NCBI GenBank assembly: GCA_947503035.1
Contig: CANNCD010000006.1
Span: 62,001 to 126,000, forward strand
Origin: an uncultured Halocynthiibacter sp.
GTDB lineage: Bacteria > Pseudomonadota > Alphaproteobacteria > Rhodobacterales > Rhodobacteraceae
Direction: 5' to 3'
Length of the DNA: 64,000 bases
Position 1 is the stretch's first letter, and each line of letters opens with the position of its first letter. Below the pieces are notes generated by a model. The model ran no database searches. It was not told the DNA's origin and saw nothing but the letters and a program-made list of their open reading frames with translations. Position numbers and translations under genes: made by a program. This document shows, piece by piece, positions 8,113-16,626 of the stretch.

Positions 8113-10212
8113 CTAGGCGGTCGCGGTGACCTGTGGCGCAGATTTGATATTCCAAACCAACAGACCCAGAACCGCAATCGCGCCGATGGAGTTGAGCGCA
8201 ATGGTCGCCGGCCAAAGACAGGCGAAACCAGCCGCAAGGCTTGCCACGCGCATGGTGATTCCGAAACGACGTTCCATGCAGCCTTGGATCGCCGCCGACA
8301 GGGCATAGACACCCACAACGGCAAAGGCGAACACGCGGATCATTTCGGGCCAATCCCCCGACAACAGCGGCGTATAAGCAAAGAGCACCGGCACGATATA
8401 AAGACCCTTGGCGAGCTTCCAACTGGCCACGCCGGTGGCCATGGCGGGGGCCTTGGCGATGGCGGCGGCGGTGAATGCGGCAAGGGCCACGGGTGGGGTC
8501 ACGTTGCTATCTTGGCTGAGCCAAAAGATGATCATATGCGCCGACAATAGGGCTGTGGTGGCAACGCCCGCAGGGACGACCTGTTCGCGAAGCGGCGCCG
8601 CGATTTCAAGCGGAAGCGCGCGGATCAGATCGGTCGCCTCGGCCTTGGTCAATTCACGGGACAGCATCTCGATTTGATCCGGCACACCGAACATCAAGAT
8701 GGCCTTGGCCGTGTCGGGCAATGCACCCGCCGCCAATTGCGCGATCACGAATTGATCCGCGATCATCCCCGCCAACGCAGGCGCGGACAGCGTCGCAAGG
8801 ACGATATAAGCGGCCGTCACCGGCAACCCCATGCCCAAGATCAGGCTGGCCAAGGCGATCAATACCAACGCAATCAAGATATTGCCGCCAGACCATGACG
8901 TGATCATCAGACTAAAGGTGTTGCCGATGCCCGCCGTCGCGATCACATTGACAATAAGGCCAATGGAGCACAACAAAACCGCCGTCAGAACCATGCCCTT
9001 GGTGCCCATCACGAAGGCCTCAAATACCGCACGTGGACCCATCGGGTTCTGGGTCAGCCAGCTCGATGCGATCACCGCGATAATGCCGAACACCGCTGCA
9101 TAGGTCGGGGTAAACCCCGAGACCAACATGCCGATCAGCGTGCCGATTGGGATCACAAAGCTCGCGCCGCCTTGCTTGAATGCGGAGCCAAGCGTTTGGC
9201 CCTCGCTTGGCATAGGCGGAAGGTTGTTGCGCCGTGCCTCGATGCGCACAAAGAACGCGACAGATAGGAAGTAGAGAAGCGCGGGAAGGGCGGCGACCGC
9301 CACGATGGTTTCGTATGGAATCTGGGTAAAGCTGGCCATCACGAACGCACCGGCCCCCATGATCGGCGGCATCAATTGCCCACCGGTTGACGCGGCGGCC
9401 TCAACCCCGCCTGCGAATTTCGGGGCAAAGCCCGCGCGTTTCATCAAGGGGATGGTGATCACGCCAGTGGATGCCGTATTCGCCACGGCGGATCCCGAAA
9501 TCGTACCGGTCAAACCGGAAGCAATCACGGCCACGATACCGGGGCCACCGACCATTCGACCGGCCACGGCACGGGCAAGGTTGATTACGAATTCGCCCGC
9601 GCCCGAGCGCAGCAAAAACGCACCAAAAATGATGAACAAGAACACATAGGTCGACGAAATGCGCGCGATCGAGCCGAACATCGCGTCATCGCCATAGATC
9701 GAGCGAAAGGCGACCGTTTCAAGGCTGAGGCCTGGAAAGGCAAAGACGCCGCCGACATATTTTCCCCAGAAGGCCACATAGGACAGGGCGATGATGATCA
9801 GGCTGGGAATGATCCAACCTGCCAAACGGCGGGTCAGTTCAATCGCCCCCAAGATACAGATCACAGCCGCAATCCAATCCGGTGTCGCGAATTTCACGCC
9901 CCGCGCGTAAATCGCGTTTTCCGCAAAAGTAAGCCAGACCGCCGCCGTCGCCACAATCAGACCAAAGCAAAGGTCAAACGCCAACAGGGAGCGTTTCTTG
10001 GTGGCCCCAGTCATTGCGGGATAGAGGATGGCCGCAAGCGCGGCAAAGCCCGCAAAGTGAAATGCGTTGCGTTGGAGTTCCGACAGGAACGGGTCAAAGG
10101 CAACATAGAGATGAAGGGCTGCGATGAGGAAGCAAGCGACGGATAGGATGCCGTTCGCGGGTCCCTTAAAACTGCGCAATGCGCCGCCGTCTTCGTCTTT
10201 TGTATCGGTCAT
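8113..10212 (-). CDS. TRAP transporter fused permease (4TM/12TM, TAXI type)
   Basis: Inner-membrane part of a sodium-driven TRAP transporter in which the small DctQ-like and large DctM-like subunits are one chain. About 16 hydrophobic segments cover the 699 residues. The DctM core contains the motif IMGAGAFVMASFTQIPY and glycine-rich stretches such as GLTGTISGSAVANTASTG. I chose the ATG at 10212 (MTDTKDED) because GGAG lies 8 bases upstream. An ATG 18 bases further up abuts the T-run of a hairpin. The substrate is unknown. The TAXI receptor gene is directly upstream. Confidence 0.93.
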   Translation of the reverse strand: MTDTKDEDGGALRSFKGPANGILSVACFLIAALHLYVAFDPFLSELQRNAFHFAGFAALAAILYPAMTGATKKRSLLAFDLCFGLIVATAAVWLTFAENAIYARGVKFATPDWIAAVICILGAIELTRRLAGWIIPSLIIIALSYVAFWGKYVGGVFAFPGLSLETVAFRSIYGDDAMFGSIARISSTYVFLFIIFGAFLLRSGAGEFVINLARAVAGRMVGGPGIVAVIASGLTGTISGSAVANTASTGVITIPLMKRAGFAPKFAGGVEAAASTGGQLMPPIMGAGAFVMASFTQIPYETIVAVAALPALLYFLSVAFFVRIEARRNNLPPMPSEGQTLGSAFKQGGASFVIPIGTLIGMLVSGFTPTYAAVFGIIAVIASSWLTQNPMGPRAVFEAFVMGTKGMVLTAVLLCSIGLIVNVIATAGIGNTFSLMITSWSGGNILIALVLIALASLILGMGLPVTAAYIVLATLSAPALAGMIADQFVIAQLAAGALPDTAKAILMFGVPDQIEMLSRELTKAEATDLIRALPLEIAAPLREQVVPAGVATTALLSAHMIIFWLSQDSNVTPPVALAAFTAAAIAKAPAMATGVASWKLAKGLYIVPVLFAYTPLLSGDWPEMIRVFAFAVVGVYALSAAIQGCMERRFGITMRVASLAAGFACLWPATIALNSIGAIAVLGLLVWNIKSAPQVTATA

Positions 10213-10230
10213 GGTGTGGGCTCCGGACAT

Positions 10231-10260
10231 AAAAAACCGCCCGCAGGTTTCCCACGGGCG
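10231..10260 (-). terminator. Terminator/attenuator between receptor and permease genes
   Basis: On the minus strand a ten-pair stem (CGCCCGTGGG/CCTGCGGGCG) with loop AAA is followed by GTTTTTT, then 18 bases to the permease ATG. It probably limits read-through, giving more binding protein than permease. Confidence 0.8.
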
Positions 10261-10273
10261 GCGGTATTTTGGC

Positions 10274-11272
10274 TTAGTTTGCGATCAGGTTCGCAGGAAC
10301 GTCGATGCCAACTTCTTGGTAGTACTTCACAGCACCAGCGTGGAGCGGCAAAGGAAGACCGGCAATCGCACGTTCAACGGCCATGGCCTTGGTCGCAGGG
10401 TGGATCGCGTTCAGGAACGGAAGGTTCTCGTACATCGCCTTGGTGATCTGGTACACGTCCTCTTCAGGAAGATCGGCGCTTGTCGCGAGGAAATTCGGCT
10501 GTGCGATGGTTTGCACGGCTTCGTCCTGACCAGGATAGGTGCCTGCCTCGATGGTGAACGGTGTCCACAGACCACGGCCGCCGTCGGCTTGGGTCATTTG
10601 TTCGTCTGTAAAGTTCAGCAATGTGACCTTGTCACCGGCGGATGCCATCAACTGGCTGACTGCGCCAACGGGAACGCCTGCGGGTGTGCCGATGCCCTTG
10701 ACCTGACCGTTCTGAAGCGCCTCGGCCGATGGGCCGTAACCGCCGTGAACCAGTTCATAGTCGGTGTTGATGTCGACACCAAGACCGGCCAAAATCGTGC
10801 CGTTGGAGCCGATGGTGCCCGAGTTCTGACGACCAAGCGCCATGGCTTCGCCTTTGAGGGACACAAGATCACCAACGGTGCCAGTCGCCGCTGCATCGGA
10901 ATCAACAACAAAGTGTTCTACGTTCTGCCAAAGCATTGAAACGGAACGAAGGTTTTCCTGTGGGCCAACCTCTTCGAGGGGGCCAGTGCCGGTCGCGGCG
11001 TAATAGCCATAGAGACCCTGCATAATGCCGAATTGGGCTTCGCCCTCGCGGATCAGACGGACGTTTTCACCAGAACCGGCGGAACTGATGGCGGCCATGC
11101 CGATGCCTTGCTTTGGTTCAAGCTTTACTTTGACAAGCGTCGCAAGCGCCACGCCAACCGGATAATAGGTGCCGCCCGTCGACGCGGTCGCAAGAACATA
11201 GGTTTCAGCCTGCGCCGCAACGCCGGACATCGCGATGGTTGCCGCAAGCGCGGCGGATTTGAACAATTTCAT
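10274..11272 (-). CDS. TAXI-family TRAP transporter solute-binding protein
   Basis: Periplasmic receptor feeding the fused TRAP permease. The start at 11272 (MKLFKSAALAATIAM) has GGGAG 7 bases upstream and gives a signal peptide ending at GVAAQA. The mature part begins YVLATASTGGTYYPVGVALATL, the typical TAXI opening. The motif ISSAGSGENVRLIREGEAQFGIMQ and the later AEALQNGQVKG segment fit the family. Total 332 residues. The ligand cannot be read from sequence. dctBD-like genes lie upstream in the same direction. Confidence 0.94.
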   Translation of the reverse strand: MKLFKSAALAATIAMSGVAAQAETYVLATASTGGTYYPVGVALATLVKVKLEPKQGIGMAAISSAGSGENVRLIREGEAQFGIMQGLYGYYAATGTGPLEEVGPQENLRSVSMLWQNVEHFVVDSDAAATGTVGDLVSLKGEAMALGRQNSGTIGSNGTILAGLGVDINTDYELVHGGYGPSAEALQNGQVKGIGTPAGVPVGAVSQLMASAGDKVTLLNFTDEQMTQADGGRGLWTPFTIEAGTYPGQDEAVQTIAQPNFLATSADLPEEDVYQITKAMYENLPFLNAIHPATKAMAVERAIAGLPLPLHAGAVKYYQEVGIDVPANLIAN

Positions 11273-11365
11273 GGTAGTCTCCCAGTTAAGAGCCCCTCCT
11301 CGGGCCATGCTGGTAAACTATCTGTTCATATTTCGCCGCGATATGAGGGGATCCGCAGGCAGGGC

Positions 11366-11390
11366 AAAAAACACTGTGCGGAAATCCGCA
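11366..11390 (-). terminator. Weak hairpin with T-run after the dctD-like gene
   Basis: On the minus strand TGCGG-ATTT-CCGCA is followed by CAGTG and six T, 9 bases beyond the dctD-like stop. The stem is short but GC-rich. It separates the regulatory genes from the transporter genes. Confidence 0.5.
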
Positions 11391-11398
11391 GGGGGCGG

Positions 11399-12736
11399 TC
11401 AATCGACCAGCTGGGACTTGTCCAAACCCAATTTCACGATCTTTTCGTTCAATGTCCGACGCCCGATTCCCAGTGCCTCGGCGGTGGCGGTCATGCCGCC
11501 GTTATGGGTGGTGATGGCCTGCGCGATCAGGGTTTTTTCGAACCGCGCGACGGCCTCGCGCAGGGTGGCGGGGACGTCGTCGGTGATGTCATCCATCCGA
11601 AGCGCCTCGGCCACGGACCCCGTACCACGACGTGCGGCAAGCACCCGCCGTTCGGCGACATGACGCAATTCGCGCACATTTCCCGGCCACGGATGTGCGA
11701 GCAACGCAACGGCGTCCTCGGCGGTAATGGTCGGCGGGGTGATCTCGTATGTTTCGGCGTGCTGGGTGACGAAATGATCGAAGAGCAACACGATGTCATC
11801 GCCGCGATCCGTCAGACGCGGAAGATGCATCTGGAAGGTGTTCAGACGAAACAGGACATCGGCGCGAAATGTCTTGGCCTCAACCCGCGCGGCAAGGTCT
11901 TCGTTCGTCGCGGCGACGATGCGCACATTGGTAATCACAGTGTCTTCGCCGCCCACAGGGGTGATTTCGCCGGTCTCAAGCGCGCGGAGCAATTTGGCCT
12001 GAACGTCGATGGAACAGGCGCCGACCTCGTCCAGAAACAAGGTCCCGCCATCGGCCCGCCGAAAACAGCCCCGCAGCGCGTTGTTGTCGCCAAAAATCGT
12101 TTCCGCCGCGCGCTCGGGGTCAAGTGTGGCGCAATTCACCGCCACGAACGGCGCATCCCGCCGCGGTCCCAACCGATGAAGCGCCTTGGCCACCAGTTCC
12201 TTACCGGTGCCGGTTTCGCCGGAAATCAAAACGGCGCCCTTGGTGGTGGCCAGATCAATCGCCTGATCCTTAAGGGCGGTGACCTTGGGATCATTGCCCA
12301 GCAACACCCGATCCAGCCCCGAAAGCGAGATCAGCTCGTCGCGCATCCGACGGGCGATATTGGCCAGACGATGCTGTTCCGCCGCATGTTTCATCGCGGT
12401 CAATAAACGGCGGGGATCGAACGGTTTTTCCAAAAATGAATAGGCCCCGCGCTGCATCGCATCCACAGCCATCGGAATGTCCCCATGGGCCGAAATCAGC
12501 AAAAGCGGCGGCGCAGTCTGCGGATCAAGCTGATCCAACAGATCAATCCCAGACATCCCGGGCATCCGCACATCGGACAAAATCACATCGGGCGCCAGCG
12601 CCTCCATGCGGGGAAGGGCGGCCTCGACGCTTGGAAAAACGGATGCCGTCCACCCCGACCGTTCAAGAAGAACCGCAAGGGATTGGCGCATTTCGTGGTC
12701 GTCATCAATCACGATCGTCGAGAAGGTCTCAGCCAT
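11399..12736 (-). CDS. DctD-like response regulator lacking the GAFTGA loop
   Basis: Three-domain regulator of 445 residues. The start at 12736 (MAETFSTIVIDDDHEM) overlaps the kinase stop. The receiver domain carries the DDD acidic pocket, the phosphorylatable Asp in VILSDVRMPG and the Lys in FLEKPFD. The AAA+ domain has Walker A SGETGTGKELVAKAL and Walker B GGTLFLDEVGA. The C-terminal Fis-type HTH is TATAEALGIGRRTLNEK. The sigma-54 contact loop GAFTGA is missing: between IFG and ADGGTLF only DNNALRGCFRR is present, about 8 residues shorter than in NtrC-class proteins. It may activate without sigma-54 or by another mechanism. It probably controls the TAXI transporter downstream. Confidence 0.88.
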   Translation of the reverse strand: MAETFSTIVIDDDHEMRQSLAVLLERSGWTASVFPSVEAALPRMEALAPDVILSDVRMPGMSGIDLLDQLDPQTAPPLLLISAHGDIPMAVDAMQRGAYSFLEKPFDPRRLLTAMKHAAEQHRLANIARRMRDELISLSGLDRVLLGNDPKVTALKDQAIDLATTKGAVLISGETGTGKELVAKALHRLGPRRDAPFVAVNCATLDPERAAETIFGDNNALRGCFRRADGGTLFLDEVGACSIDVQAKLLRALETGEITPVGGEDTVITNVRIVAATNEDLAARVEAKTFRADVLFRLNTFQMHLPRLTDRGDDIVLLFDHFVTQHAETYEITPPTITAEDAVALLAHPWPGNVRELRHVAERRVLAARRGTGSVAEALRMDDITDDVPATLREAVARFEKTLIAQAITTHNGGMTATAEALGIGRRTLNEKIVKLGLDKSQLVD

Positions 12737-14477
12737 GGGTCTGGTCCGTTTTGGGAAGGGTAATTGTGAACACCGCCCCATTGATTTCACCGTTCTGGGC
12801 GGTCAGTGTTCCGTCCATGTCATTGATGATTTCCGCCGAAATCGCAAGCCCAAGCCCCATGCCCTTGCCCGATGGTTTGGTGGTGAAGAACGGTTCGCGA
12901 AGGTCATCCATCGTCAGTTCACCGATGCCATAACCCGAATCCGATACCACAATAGATACGGATTTATCATTGTTTTCCAAATGGATATCGATGGTCTTGG
13001 TTGCCCCTTCACCCGCCGCATCAATCGCATTTTGTAACAGGTTTACCACGACCTGCTCAAAGCGTTGAGAAGCACCTTTGATCTTCGTGTCACATGGCAC
13101 GATGGCAGAATTGATCACAATTCCACGGTCACGCGCCGTATGCGTGACAAGCTGAATCGCGGCGGTGATAGAATCGCAGAGCCCAAATGTTTCGTCCGCC
13201 TCGCGGGTGTTTCGGCCAAAGGATCGGAGCTGATCTACGATCCCTTGCATCCGATCAAGCAACCCCGTGAGCTGGGGCGACAGGGCCCCCGGAAGGGTGT
13301 TCGCGGCGATTTCCTCGGCGACCAGATAATTGCGCATCGCAGAAATCGGCTGTCCCAACTCATGGGTAATCGACGCCGAAAGCTGCCCAAGCGCGGCCAG
13401 CCGGTTTTTGCGCGCCAGTTCGTCTTGGGCGGTGCGCAGGCGGGCTTCGGCGCGGTGGCGTTCTTCGATTTCCTTGGTTAGGCGATGACGATCCGCATTG
13501 GCAACCAAAAGGGCATCTCGCAACTGCGCCGCCCGCCACAGAGCGGCCGCAATCGCAATCGCCAGCAACAGAGCGACGCCCGTGGTCACGAAAAACAACG
13601 CCCGAAGTCGGATGTCGCGAATATCCGTCAACAGATGGACGGTCCAATTTTCGTTGCGCAGATCGGCCTTGGTCCACAGATGGGTTGTGTCGTTCAGGGA
13701 CACGCGGCGTTCGCCGTCGGGTTGCCAATCAAGCGGCACGAGGGGCTGGCTGCCGAATTGGCGCTGTTCCCGTAGCGTGCGTTCATCAAATGGGCTGAGC
13801 GGATGAAGCACCCCGTAAATCAATGTGGGATCCGAGCTCGCGATCACCACGTTTTGGGCATTGGTCACCAACACCCGTTCCCCACTTTCTGAAAGCGCGT
13901 CGCTGATGTCTTTGAAGCCAAGTTTGACCACAACCACGCCAAAGATCGTGCCAAATTGGTTTCGAATCGGTTCAGCGATGAAATACCCGGGACGACCGGT
14001 GGTGGCCCCCACTGCATAGAACCGCCCAATTCCCCCCGCAATGGCATCGCGAAAATAGGGGCGGAACCGATAGTTATTCCCGACAAGGGATGTTTCGCTT
14101 TCGGCGTTCGAGGCCGCAACGGTGTTCCCGTTGATATCCATGACAAAGACAAATTCCGCATTTGCCTTGTCGGCGACGGTGCCCAAAATGTCATTTAACG
14201 GTGTCGGATCAACCCCATTCAGAGTGTCGCGCGTGATCGGATCGACGGCAATGACGTACGGCAAATGCGCCAAACGTTCCAGTGCGCCATCGATGCCTGA
14301 AACGAAAAACTGGGCGCGTGCAGGGGTTTCCTCGGCCTTTTGGGCGATGAAAAACGCGATCAACCCTGAATAGGCCGCAAGGCCAAGCGCAACGCAAATG
14401 GCAAAGATCACCAATGCCGAAGCAGTCTTGATCGGCGGTGTCGAGGATGCAAAATCTGAGCTGGATACGGTCGTCAT
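12729..14477 (-). CDS. DctB-like sensor histidine kinase
   Basis: Membrane sensor partnering the DctD-like regulator. It has 582 residues. A first membrane span lies near residues 20-45 (ALVIFAICVALGLAAY) and a large periplasmic dCache-type sensor follows to about 280. The second span is LFFVTTGVALLLAIAIAAAL. A short coiled coil precedes the phosphoacceptor His near 370 (SASITHELGQPISAM). The ATPase lobe shows N (NLLQNAIDAA), G1 (SDSGYGIG), F (PFFTTKPSGKG) and G2 (MGLGLAIS) boxes. Its stop overlaps the regulator start by eight bases. The signal is presumably the TRAP substrate. Confidence 0.93.
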   Translation of the reverse strand: MTTVSSSDFASSTPPIKTASALVIFAICVALGLAAYSGLIAFFIAQKAEETPARAQFFVSGIDGALERLAHLPYVIAVDPITRDTLNGVDPTPLNDILGTVADKANAEFVFVMDINGNTVAASNAESETSLVGNNYRFRPYFRDAIAGGIGRFYAVGATTGRPGYFIAEPIRNQFGTIFGVVVVKLGFKDISDALSESGERVLVTNAQNVVIASSDPTLIYGVLHPLSPFDERTLREQRQFGSQPLVPLDWQPDGERRVSLNDTTHLWTKADLRNENWTVHLLTDIRDIRLRALFFVTTGVALLLAIAIAAALWRAAQLRDALLVANADRHRLTKEIEERHRAEARLRTAQDELARKNRLAALGQLSASITHELGQPISAMRNYLVAEEIAANTLPGALSPQLTGLLDRMQGIVDQLRSFGRNTREADETFGLCDSITAAIQLVTHTARDRGIVINSAIVPCDTKIKGASQRFEQVVVNLLQNAIDAAGEGATKTIDIHLENNDKSVSIVVSDSGYGIGELTMDDLREPFFTTKPSGKGMGLGLAISAEIINDMDGTLTAQNGEINGAVFTITLPKTDQTHG

Positions 14478-14648
14478 GCCCGCAACTATACGAAGATTGG
14501 CGGATTTTCATAGGGATCAGGCGGTTTGATATGTGATTTCTGCTGTGTCGGGTCTGGTCATGGCCGTTGTTTCACGTTTATTATCTCAGACGCTTCGGCA
14601 CTTTGGGGCGAGGGCGATACGGATAGCGGACCAAACTCCGAGGACATA

Positions 14649-15317
14649 ATGAGCGAAGAACAACAATCGGCCACGGAAATCGTATACAACACGTTGTATC
14701 GCGAGATTTTGACGCTTGAACTGGCGCCCGGCGCCAAACTCTCTGAGGCGGATACCGCCAAGCGTTTGAACGTGTCCCGCCAACCAGTGCGCGAAGCGTT
14801 CATCATGTTGGGGCGGTTGGGTTTCCTTGCGGTGCGCCCCAAGCGCGCGACACTGGTGTGCAAGATCTCGGAACAGGATGTTTTGAACGCAAAATTCATC
14901 CGCGAGAGCCTCGAAATGGCGACGGTGCGACGTCTGTCTGCCGAGGCATTTGACGACTGGAATGCTGCGCTTTCGGAAAATCTTGCTGCGCAGAAAAAAA
15001 GCGTGGATGAGGGCGATTATCCCACATTTCACGTCTTGGATGATGCGTTCCATATGATGCTCTGTCAGGCGGCGGACCTTGGATTTGTGTGGGACCTTAT
15101 CCTCGAGAAAAAGGCCTATATGGATCGCGCACGTGTGATGAATATCCAATACAAACAGGGTATGTCCGATGCCTATGCCGACCATATCGCCATTTATGAT
15201 GCGATTTCGTCGGGCGATTACGAAGCCGCAGCAGCCGAGATTTCGCGACACCTAGGCCGCATTGAACATACCATCAAACACATCCGTTCAAGCAACGAAG
15301 CCTATTTCGTCGACTAG
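14649..15317 (+). CDS. GntR-family transcriptional regulator (FadR/FCD subfamily)
   Basis: DNA-binding regulator of 222 residues. The start is the ATG at 14649 with GAGGA just upstream; in-frame codons further up lack such a site. The N-terminal winged helix has the GntR motif GAKLSEADTAKRLNVSRQPVREAF. The C-terminal FCD all-helical ligand domain includes HVLDDAFHMMLCQAAD and DHIAIYDAISSGDYEAAAAEISRHL, with His/Asp residues of the kind that often bind metal and a carboxylate. It is divergent from dctB, so it could regulate the TRAP genes. This is inference. Confidence 0.9.
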   Translation: MSEEQQSATEIVYNTLYREILTLELAPGAKLSEADTAKRLNVSRQPVREAFIMLGRLGFLAVRPKRATLVCKISEQDVLNAKFIRESLEMATVRRLSAEAFDDWNAALSENLAAQKKSVDEGDYPTFHVLDDAFHMMLCQAADLGFVWDLILEKKAYMDRARVMNIQYKQGMSDAYADHIAIYDAISSGDYEAAAAEISRHLGRIEHTIKHIRSSNEAYFVD

Positions 15318-15318
15318 G

Positions 15319-16626
15319 CTATTCGCGGAACGCCCGATTGAAGTAATCCCAAAGCGGCTTCGTCAGATAGGCCATTGGGGTGCGATCCCCCGTTCGCAAA
15401 TACGCCTCGACCGGCATCCCAGGAAGCAACACCGTGTCGGTGCTTAGCTTGGCCAATTCTGTTGCCTCAAGCCCCAGTTCTGCACTGTAAAACACCTGCC
15501 CTGTACGTTCGTCCTGAAGCGTATCTGCCGAAAGGCGTGACACATATCCATCCAATTGAGGGGTGGTGCGTTGATCAAATGTGGTGAACCGAAGATTGGC
15601 GATTTGCCCAACGTGAACTTGATCAATATGAATGGCGGGAACCCGCGCCGTTACCACAAGAGGTTGATCTTGTGGGACAATATACATCATTGGTTCGCCT
15701 GCGCCGACCACGGTTTGGGGGCCATAGACGGTCGAGCCGAACACGACACCACGAACAGGGGCGCGCACCACCAGAAGGTCAAGTTCGCGATCCAAAGCGG
15801 CCTTGCGCTCGGTCAATTCAAGTTCGCCGTTGCGTAGATCACGAAGGGCGGCGATCGCGTCTTCTTGTTGTTGCGCCGTAACTGAGAGGATCTCAATTTC
15901 GATCCCCGCAATACGTCCGCGCGATTGTGCGATATCTGTCGTGAGACGGCCCAATTGTCCGCGCATCTGGGCGAGATCGCGTTCAAGGGCGCTCACGCGT
16001 GCGGCCTGCGTCAGCCCGCGATCCAAAAGCGTCTTTTGATCGTCAAATTCCTGTTCAAGGAGAGCAAGCTGGGTAACCAATGCATCCCGTTGATATTCGA
16101 GGCCAAGGATCGCGTCCTCGGTCTGGCGTTTCTGTTCGCCCAGTTGATTGCGTTGTTGGGTTGCAGTGTTGCGCCGTGCGGCAAACAGACGGGCTTGGCC
16201 CTCGATTTGATCATGAATTTCGGGGAATGTTGCGGCGCGGTCCAGCAGGGCTGCGGGGAATTCGATCTGATCAAGCCCGTCACGTTCTGCCCGCAGGCGC
16301 GCGATGCGGGCCTGTGCCTCAAACAGCTGGGCGTCGATGATGGCGCGCGCGGACAAAAGTACACTGTTGTCGAGGCGCAAAACCACGTCGCCCGCGTCAA
16401 CCATATCCCCGTCGGTTACCAGAAGCTCACCGACCACTCCGCCGGATGGATGTTCGACGACCTGACTGCGGTTTTGGACCTGAACAAGGCCGTTTGCGAC
16501 CACGGCACCCGCGATCTTTGTTGACGCGCCCCAGACCCAGGTGCCCGCACCCAAGACGAGAACGGCGGCAACCCCAAGGGTAATCGTGCGCGGCGCATTC
16601 CACCGCTTTACGTGATCGGGGATCAT
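15319..16626 (-). CDS. Type I secretion membrane-fusion protein (HlyD family)
   Basis: Periplasmic adaptor joining the inner-membrane ABC exporter to an outer-membrane TolC-type channel. It has 435 residues: a short cytoplasmic tail, one membrane span (residues about 16-34, ITLGVAAVLVLGAGTWVWGA), a lipoyl half-motif (VVEHPSGGVVGELLVTDGD), a long alpha-helical coiled coil (about 90-260), then the second half-motif (DLLVVRAPVRGVVFG) and a beta-barrel region. It resembles the PrsE/AprE group. The start overlaps the ABC gene by four bases. Confidence 0.92.
   Translation of the reverse strand: MIPDHVKRWNAPRTITLGVAAVLVLGAGTWVWGASTKIAGAVVANGLVQVQNRSQVVEHPSGGVVGELLVTDGDMVDAGDVVLRLDNSVLLSARAIIDAQLFEAQARIARLRAERDGLDQIEFPAALLDRAATFPEIHDQIEGQARLFAARRNTATQQRNQLGEQKRQTEDAILGLEYQRDALVTQLALLEQEFDDQKTLLDRGLTQAARVSALERDLAQMRGQLGRLTTDIAQSRGRIAGIEIEILSVTAQQQEDAIAALRDLRNGELELTERKAALDRELDLLVVRAPVRGVVFGSTVYGPQTVVGAGEPMMYIVPQDQPLVVTARVPAIHIDQVHVGQIANLRFTTFDQRTTPQLDGYVSRLSADTLQDERTGQVFYSAELGLEATELAKLSTDTVLLPGMPVEAYLRTGDRTPMAYLTKPLWDYFNRAFRE

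Noticed and set aside
11273-11398. Sigma-54 promoter before the TAXI receptor gene
   Set aside because: No TGGCAC-N5-TTGC element was found on the minus strand by eye.
11033-12406. Long plus-strand frame opposite the dctD-like gene and its flank
   Set aside because: It runs across two genes on the other strand and the intergenic region, has no family resemblance, and reflects GC-rich codon bias.
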